A stretch of 64,000 nt of DNA from an uncultured Sulfurovum sp. (GTDB lineage Bacteria; Campylobacterota; Campylobacteria; Campylobacterales; Sulfurovaceae), in contig CACVAS010000047.1 in assembly GCA_902727855.1 (NCBI GenBank), forward strand, positions 1 through 64,000, given 5' to 3'. Position 1 is the first letter of the stretch, and every line of letters begins with the position of its first letter. The translations under genes and the position numbers were made by a program. The notes under the pieces were generated by a model, which saw only the letters and a list, made by a program, of their open reading frames with translations, was not told where the DNA came from and made no database searches. Of the stretch, positions 58,971-64,000 are shown piece after piece.

Positions 58971-61097
58971 ATGGGTGAGGATGATCATATAGGAGAAAAG
59001 TATCATAATATTGGTCTTGTCTCTGGTGACAGTGCATATGAAAAAAGAAACAGACTTAAAATTAATACTATTAATGCCATTGTTGGAAAGAATAGAGATA
59101 GAGTAAAGCTCAAAATACCAACACCTAAAACACTAAAAGAACTGTATCATGCAGGATTTAATTTAAATCATCTTTATAATGTTGTTGGTATTACTAGAGA
59201 ATTTAACGCTGTCAAAGAGAAGACTTCTGAAATGTTTCAAGAAGTACTAGAGGAATTAAACAGGTTTCTCTCACCTTCTCAAGATGATTTGAATGATGAT
59301 GTAAATAGTTTGGTACAACATAAAATTGATTTAGAAAAGCAAGAACTCTATGAAATAATGCACATCAATCCTGCTTTGCTACTTGGGGAAGAGTATGGCA
59401 TTAAAGCAGAGGATTTGCCCTATTTGCATCTTATTGAGATCAAAAGACAAAAAATGGGTGAAAACGAGTACAATACAACCATTACAGAGCCTTCTTCTAA
59501 AGAGAGTATCACATTTAGAAATCAAGGAGATATTGGATTAAAGGAAGCCTATAGATTGATAATAGAGCATAGAATTAATCATATTAATGCCCAGATCTCA
59601 CAAGGTAAAAAAGCTCTAGAACGTAGTGTGGAAAATTTAGAAGAAACCATTGATATTGTTAAAGAAAAAGATGAAGAACGTCTTTTAGATAAAACAAATA
59701 TTTTAAGACAAGCACTTCATAGAAAGAGTGATAACACCCAGGATTACATAGAGGATGTTAACGATGCTTTACAGAATAAGGAACATGTCGAAGGCACATG
59801 GGAATCTATTGTCGCACACAGAAAAGAGGTGAATGACTTTTTAACAATTAGTGAGTTTATTGAAGATATTTTACCACAATTAGATGAACTACATACAGAT
59901 ATTACAGCACTTAAAAACTCCTTTTCAGCTTCAGAGAAAGATTTATTACGAGATAACATTGATGAAAAAAGTGCTCTTCTTGAAGGCCAGCTTATGGATA
60001 AGATTGGTCACATTCGTGCAAGTAAATACGATGATATGTCTCTTTTTTCAGTGATTAAAAAAGATGATTTATATCACCTTTGTTTCAAAGTTACAAAAGA
60101 TAAGAATCCTACATTGAAGACTTTTCAGACAGAGAAAGAAGCAGAAGATTATCTCTTTAATGCTTCAATCAAAGAAAAAGTAGCTCGGTTTAATGAGATA
60201 AGTACACAGATTGAAGATATGAGAGGAAGACCTTTGATACGTCCTAGAGAGAATGAGATACACTCTAGAATTGGAGATGACTACAGTAAGGGAGTGAATG
60301 TTTCTCAAGAAGAACTCTTAGAACTAGGTGCTGCAGGTATAGAATATGGAGTCACTACCCTTGCTAAGAAAGGTGAGGCAAGGGAAAAAATAAACATGCT
60401 ACATGATGCCATAAAAGATATGGCCAAAGTTTTAAAAATGGATACGAGTGATCTTCTTCTTGCTAAAGGTCTATCTATTTCTCTAGGGGGAAGAGGCATA
60501 GGGGGAAGAAATGCTCCCAAAGCACACATTGAATATACGGAACCATTCCCTGTTATTAATTTAACAAGACATAGTGGGGATGGATCCTTGGCACATGAAC
60601 TCATTCATGGATTGGATTTCCATACAAATAAGATAGTAACTACACATAAAGGTGATGCAGAAGATAAATTTATCGATGCAAAATCGTCACTGTTATCTGC
60701 ATTAAAAGAGACAGATATGTATGAACATTCAAGCAATAAAGATGCATTCAAGAAAAAAGATTATTGGTCCACTGACCATGAAATGCTTGCAAGAGCAGGT
60801 GAATCATGGTTGCTTGATAAGATTGAGGAAAAAGGCGAAAGTAATGCTTTTTTGGTAAGTATTGAAGCAAGTGACCTTTACCCATCGAAAAAAGATAAAA
60901 AATTGATTTTCCCAGAGATGGAAAAGTTTATGGAGTCTGTAGTTGAAATATCGAAAAAGCATAATCCTCAAATAGGTATTGAAAACTCAATGATTATTAA
61001 TGCTAAATTACCTGCTATCCAAAATAAAACACTCCAAAAAGAGAAGGATAACCTAAATCTCTTTAGTGAGGAAGCCGCTGCACCTGCACCCTACTAG
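58971..61097 (+). CDS. LPD1-domain protein with HELIH metallopeptidase-like motif
   Basis: The 708-residue product has a C-terminal region (about 505-640) with LSLGGRGIGGRNAPKAHIEY, then VINLTRHSGDGSLAHELIHG and a later DHEMLARAGESWLLDKI. This matches LPD1, one of the polyvalent protein domains that travel with phage and conjugative proteins, with an HExxH metal site and a downstream Glu. The N-terminal 350 residues are helical and coiled coil, with no DNA-processing domain I can name. It overlaps the convergent OMP gene by 4 bp. It may be delivered to the recipient together with DNA, as polyvalent proteins often are. Confidence 0.72.
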   Translation: MGEDDHIGEKYHNIGLVSGDSAYEKRNRLKINTINAIVGKNRDRVKLKIPTPKTLKELYHAGFNLNHLYNVVGITREFNAVKEKTSEMFQEVLEELNRFLSPSQDDLNDDVNSLVQHKIDLEKQELYEIMHINPALLLGEEYGIKAEDLPYLHLIEIKRQKMGENEYNTTITEPSSKESITFRNQGDIGLKEAYRLIIEHRINHINAQISQGKKALERSVENLEETIDIVKEKDEERLLDKTNILRQALHRKSDNTQDYIEDVNDALQNKEHVEGTWESIVAHRKEVNDFLTISEFIEDILPQLDELHTDITALKNSFSASEKDLLRDNIDEKSALLEGQLMDKIGHIRASKYDDMSLFSVIKKDDLYHLCFKVTKDKNPTLKTFQTEKEAEDYLFNASIKEKVARFNEISTQIEDMRGRPLIRPRENEIHSRIGDDYSKGVNVSQEELLELGAAGIEYGVTTLAKKGEAREKINMLHDAIKDMAKVLKMDTSDLLLAKGLSISLGGRGIGGRNAPKAHIEYTEPFPVINLTRHSGDGSLAHELIHGLDFHTNKIVTTHKGDAEDKFIDAKSSLLSALKETDMYEHSSNKDAFKKKDYWSTDHEMLARAGESWLLDKIEEKGESNAFLVSIEASDLYPSKKDKKLIFPEMEKFMESVVEISKKHNPQIGIENSMIINAKLPAIQNKTLQKEKDNLNLFSEEAAAPAPY

Positions 61098-61585
61098 AAA
61101 TAGTAGTGCAAGGCTAATGTCAACCCTCTGTACTTACGTAACGTAGAGCTGTCTCTTTTGTCTTTCATGTTGTAGCTCAAATCTACATCAAAATTATCAT
61201 CGATGTTAATGAGTGCTCCAAAGTGCAATCCATACATTGAATTATACTGATCATTTTTATCATGTTTAATCCCACCTAGAGAGACACCTACATAGGGTTT
61301 AAATAGCATTTTCTCAACCTTGACTGTATTTAAAAGTAAGTCTGATTGTATACTATACTCATTGAGGCTAGTAAAGTCTTTTTCTGCCTTAAGTGTTACT
61401 CTGTAGCCTTTGTTCTGCATACCAAACAGTAGACCAACAGCTGCTTCTTTTTCATCATCAAGTGTTTTAAATTCAATATTTTTCTGTGATACAGACACAC
61501 CGATAAATGTAAACTTTTCTTTGGCCACGATTGTTTGTGTTGAAAGTAGTGTTATTAGTAGTAATAGTGTTATTTTTTTCATCAA
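61094..61585 (-). CDS. Small outer-membrane beta-barrel protein
   Basis: This 163-residue protein has a signal peptide ending at VAK or IVA. A mature part of alternating residues suggests about eight strands, and a final aromatic YYF suits insertion by the Bam machinery. It is weakly similar in layout to the next upstream gene (YIGV start, GYxVxLxAxxD turns). It is convergent with the LPD1 gene (4-bp overlap). Confidence 0.66.
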   Translation of the reverse strand: MMKKITLLLLITLLSTQTIVAKEKFTFIGVSVSQKNIEFKTLDDEKEAAVGLLFGMQNKGYRVTLKAEKDFTSLNEYSIQSDLLLNTVKVEKMLFKPYVGVSLGGIKHDKNDQYNSMYGLHFGALINIDDNFDVDLSYNMKDKRDSSTLRKYRGLTLALHYYF

Positions 61586-61591
61586 TTTTTC

Positions 61592-62167
61592 CTAAAATGT
61601 ATACGTAGTACCAATTTTTAAAGAATTCATTTCTTTATCATCGGTAGTCATTTTTTCAAAGTTTCCATCGTACTGAGATTCATAATCTGCAAATACAGTG
61701 AAATTAGATTTATAGACATAGTTTAGACCTAGCCCCCATTGCATCTGTGAATCACTTAGCTCTCCATAGGTTGTTTTACCATACCCTAAAAGAGCATAAG
61801 GCGTAAGTTTATAGTCCATAGGAAGCATCTGTTTCACATAGAAGGCTATGTTTCTTAAGTCTTCCGTGTTTCCATTATCATCTTCTGCATCACCAATAAT
61901 TGAAGAGTATCTTAGCTCAAAAGCCATATAGTCACTTACTTTCATACCTAGAAGCAATGAACTTGCCACACCTGAGAAGTCTTCCATTTTAGTACGCCCA
62001 AAGGCAACACCAATATATGTAGAGTCTTTTTGATACACATCATTAAATCTGTCTTCAGCATACTCTACAACTACTTTTTGAGTGTCATCAATGGGTTCAA
62101 TTACCTCAGCATTTGCAAGAAGTATCGCAGGGATTGCCATACTGTACAATAATGTCTTTTTAAACAT
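61592..62167 (-). CDS. Outer-membrane beta-barrel protein (OmpA/OmpW-like size)
   Basis: This 191-residue protein has a signal peptide ending LLANA and amphipathic strands such as YIGVAFGRTKMED, LTPYALLGYGKTTYG and WGLGLNYVYKSNFTVFADYE. The final Phe follows GTTYT, a typical Bam signal. It is probably a small porin-like or adhesive barrel. The 6-bp gap to the following gene indicates one transcript. It may change the surface during mating (for example surface exclusion); this is speculative. Confidence 0.74.
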   Translation of the reverse strand: MFKKTLLYSMAIPAILLANAEVIEPIDDTQKVVVEYAEDRFNDVYQKDSTYIGVAFGRTKMEDFSGVASSLLLGMKVSDYMAFELRYSSIIGDAEDDNGNTEDLRNIAFYVKQMLPMDYKLTPYALLGYGKTTYGELSDSQMQWGLGLNYVYKSNFTVFADYESQYDGNFEKMTTDDKEMNSLKIGTTYTF

Positions 62168-62285
62168 ATTTTTCCTTTTTTAAATTAATTTTATATTATA
62201 TAGTTTTTTTAATTGCATATATATATTTTTTGTATATTTTTTTAATAACACATACGTTATTAGAAAATATCCAGAGGCAGGATAT

Positions 62286-62915
62286 CTATGGTGCAAAATA
62301 TATATTCAAATAGTCCTTCTTGGTTGCATTTTCAAACCTTTTTATTTTTTTACTCTTAGGTGTAGAATTCCTTTTCTTTTTAGAGGATATCTTTGCTTTC
62401 AAAATAACTTTTTTAATACTTTTTTTAGTCATCTTTGATGACTTTACAGTAATTTTAGCTCTAGGTTTAGGTCTATTTAACTTTTTATGTTTTTTTGATT
62501 TAGTAAGTTTTTTTCTATCTTTCACTGTTTTTTTGATTTTCTTTTTATGGAATCTCTTACGGGTGGAAGATTTTCTTTTAGATGCTTTTTTGACTCTTTT
62601 TTTATACGAACTTTTCTTAGCTGCAAGCTTGGATCTATTCTTTGTCATTTGCTGTACTTTTTTACATGACTTCCTGTCTTTTAGTTCACACCCTCTTTTA
62701 TAGTTGTATAAGGCATATTCAAGATTTACAGGGATGTCTTTACCATACTCATAGATATCTCCTAGTTTGTAACATGTAAATCCATTTCCTTTATTGCAAG
62801 ATACTTTATATTTAAACACATCAGCATTTACACCTGAAGACTTTGCACATCCTACACTCATAAACATAATGCCAATACTAAATAATAGTAGCTTCTTTAT
62901 TGGTCTCTTTCTCAT
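62286..62915 (-). CDS. Lysine-rich lipoprotein with Sel1-like motif
   Basis: The ATG at 62915 is preferred because AAGGACAAAT stands before it; an upstream ATG at 62942 is possible. The lipobox is VGCAKSS (Cys near residue 19). Residues 28-75 carry CYKLGDIYEYGKDIPVNLEY and CELKDRKSCKK, like a Sel1/TPR-type repeat with cysteines. The remaining part of about 125 residues is extremely rich in Lys, Arg and Ser (KKSYKKRVKKASKRKS and so on), unlike its neighbours. The tail could bind peptidoglycan, lipopolysaccharide or DNA. Confidence 0.65.
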   Translation of the reverse strand: MRKRPIKKLLLFSIGIMFMSVGCAKSSGVNADVFKYKVSCNKGNGFTCYKLGDIYEYGKDIPVNLEYALYNYKRGCELKDRKSCKKVQQMTKNRSKLAAKKSSYKKRVKKASKRKSSTRKRFHKKKIKKTVKDRKKLTKSKKHKKLNRPKPRAKITVKSSKMTKKSIKKVILKAKISSKKKRNSTPKSKKIKRFENATKKDYLNIYFAP

Positions 62916-63207
62916 ATTTGTCCTTGTCTTTATATATAACATATTATATCACAATAAGTAAAAACTAGGTATTAGTTTCATTAGGTTTTTAATAAAAGGA
63001 TACAAGTTGAATATAGAGATATTGAAATTATTTACACTCATAATTTAACTTATTATCCACTTAAATTAAAAATGACAACATAACACAATGGCTTTTAAAA
63101 CTCTTTATTTATTTTTTGTGTAGACTACTGGTACACAAACATGTTTTTTGAAAATAGCCATTTTATTCGTATCGTTTTCGTAAAAACAAGTGCAGTAAAT
63201 GCGTTAA
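62916..63207. other. Non-coding stretch upstream of recombinase 3
   Basis: AT-rich, with no gene visible. It contains ATGACAACATAA (about 63073-63084), the same word as one arm of the inverted repeat at 63208-63244. A near-palindrome TAATAACACATACGTTATTA lies just downstream of the lipoprotein gene, near 62245. Confidence 0.5.
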
Positions 63208-63244
63208 ATTATGACAACATAATTAATAGTTATGTTGTCATAAT
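63208..63244. repeat. Perfect 15-bp inverted repeat upstream of recombinase 3
   Basis: The arms attatgacaacataa (63208-63222) and ttatgttgtcataat (63230-63244) are exact reverse complements around 7 bp. A TATAAT follows at 63246-63251, so the repeat covers the -35 region of the promoter for the small gene at 63274. It is a candidate operator or recombinase site. Confidence 0.85.
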
Positions 63245-63273
63245 GTATAATATAGATATAAAAGGAGATACGG

Positions 63274-63437
63274 ATGATTAATTTGAAACCATATACTGTT
63301 ATAAAATATGATGATTGCTATTTTTTAAAGATATAGGATGGGTGCACGTAAATGACTTTCTAAATAGATGGACTTTTCGTGATACAATTTCAAAAAAGTA
63401 TTTCACTTATAAAGACCAACTGCAATTTAATTTTTAA
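63274..63437 (+). pseudogene. Small gene upstream of recombinase 3, frame broken at T6A
   Basis: The ATG at 63274 follows AAAGGAGATACGG. Frame 0 ends after 20 residues (ending CYFLKI). In the -1 frame, from the T-run at 63321, the reading continues KDIGWVHVNDFLNRWTFRDT to a stop at 63435, giving about 54 residues. The sequence TTTTTTA there is a known -1 slippery type, but a one-base deletion in the run is simpler. It stands between the inverted repeat and recombinase 3. Confidence 0.5.
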
Positions 63438-63448
63438 AAGGGTTAATA

Positions 63449-64000
63449 ATGAAAATATGTACAAAGAAGCCTCTTTATGATATCCAAAAATGGGCTAAAA
63501 AATGGTTTAGAACAAATGAAGAGCTTGCAGATAATACTACAGAGGTCTACCAGAGAGTTATATACCTATTTATAGAGTATATTAGTATACAAGTGGATAA
63601 CAAAGCACTCTCCTCTATTAAAAACATCAATGAAGACTTTATATTAGATTTCATTGAGTGGCTAGAAGATAATTCTGAAGATGTAGTGCAATTCTCTTCT
63701 AGTACAAAGATACTCTATTTAGTGATTTTAAAATCACTCTTTAGATATATAGAAAAACGAGCAGAACATGAGGGCGATGGTACGATTTTCACATGGGATA
63801 AAGAATTTGAAGATATTTTGAAGATAAAAAAGAATCGAAGGGGATCATCTAAATTAAAATATCTGGACGATTCGGATATTGTGAACCTTTTAGACTATTT
63901 GTCTCAAATGCTAGAACCAGAAAATGCCAAATATTATAATTATATCTACTCATTTGCTATTAAGATGATGATGTATGGTGGCTTTAGGGTTTCAGAATTG
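63449..64000 (+). CDS. Tyrosine recombinase 3 (runs off window)
   Basis: From the ATG at 63449 (AAGGG upstream) 184 codons are open to the window edge. The product has an N-terminal SAM-like core-binding domain (YQRVIYLFIEYI..., SSTKILYLVILKSLFRYIEK) and the start of the catalytic domain (LKYLDDSDIVNLLDYLSQML, IKMMMYGGFRVSEL), with the Arg-I in GGFRVSEL intact. It is related in plan to recombinases 1 and 2. It starts 11 bp after the small frameshifted gene. Confidence 0.85.
   Translation, partial: MKICTKKPLYDIQKWAKKWFRTNEELADNTTEVYQRVIYLFIEYISIQVDNKALSSIKNINEDFILDFIEWLEDNSEDVVQFSSSTKILYLVILKSLFRYIEKRAEHEGDGTIFTWDKEFEDILKIKKNRRGSSKLKYLDDSDIVNLLDYLSQMLEPENAKYYNYIYSFAIKMMMYGGFRVSEL

Overview
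The window is AT-rich DNA from a Gram-negative bacterium, most likely a large conjugative plasmid or integrative element. Lipoproteins, secretin, outer-membrane barrels and lytic transglycosylases give the Gram-negative assignment. The AT-rich codon use, TATAAT-type -10 boxes and general style fit Campylobacterota (Sulfurimonas, Sulfurovum or Arcobacter relatives), but that taxonomic call is inference. No rRNA, tRNA, ribosomal-protein or core metabolic gene is present. Replication and transfer functions (ParA/ParB, primase, helicase, coupling protein, VirB4-like ATPase) dominate.

Region 1 (1-14339, minus strand) is a type IV pilus locus of the IncI thin-pilus kind. In transcription order it has a StbB/TraL-like P-loop protein with a degenerate P-loop, a small partner, two unknown proteins, a PilR/GspF platform protein, a major prepilin with Asp at +5, a bitopic protein, a PilQ/GspE ATPase, a PilN-like lipoprotein secretin, PilP-like and PilO-like proteins, and a large PilV-like minor prepilin. 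It continues into secreted proteins and lipoproteins that carry in-frame tandem repeats. Region 2 (14470-36081, plus strand) is divergently transcribed from the same 130-bp promoter gap. It encodes a type IV secretion system: two lytic transglycosylases, a stand-alone TOPRIM protein, lipoproteins and membrane proteins, possible DotC-like and VirB8/DotI-like subunits, a tandem pair of VirB2-like two-TM proteins behind their own promoter, a VirB4-like ATPase, a VirB9/DotH-like protein, and a DotM-like plus DotL/VirD4-like pair at the end. The pattern resembles the IncI/Dot-Icm (MPF-I) class, but the individual subunits are very divergent.

Region 3 (36.1-42.95 kb) holds a decayed recombinase fragment, a large TOPRIM primase and a minus-strand cluster of about ten small unknown genes. 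Region 4 (42.98-51.2 kb) is the most unusual. Two homologous tyrosine-recombinase genes each sit last in a short same-strand cassette: a 66-aa protein plus nucleotidyltransferase, and a 752-aa unknown protein. Each cassette is bracketed by its own imperfect direct repeat of about 40 bp, and an inverted copy of the repeat motif lies just beyond the recombinase end. Between them are a 247-aa unknown gene and a probable sce7726-type nuclease gene. Region 5 (51.2-55.9 kb) holds small genes, a palindrome-rich gap, parA-parB and two minus-strand genes. Region 6 (56-62.9 kb) holds a UvrD-type helicase, an LPD1-domain protein with an HELIH motif, two small outer-membrane barrels and a lysine-rich lipoprotein. 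At the right edge a third tyrosine recombinase runs off the window, preceded by a perfect 15-bp inverted repeat and a small frameshifted gene.

No relaxase, replication initiator or prepilin peptidase was recognised. If the element is self-transmissible these should lie outside the window or be too divergent to see. All family calls are from reading motifs; none was checked by database search.
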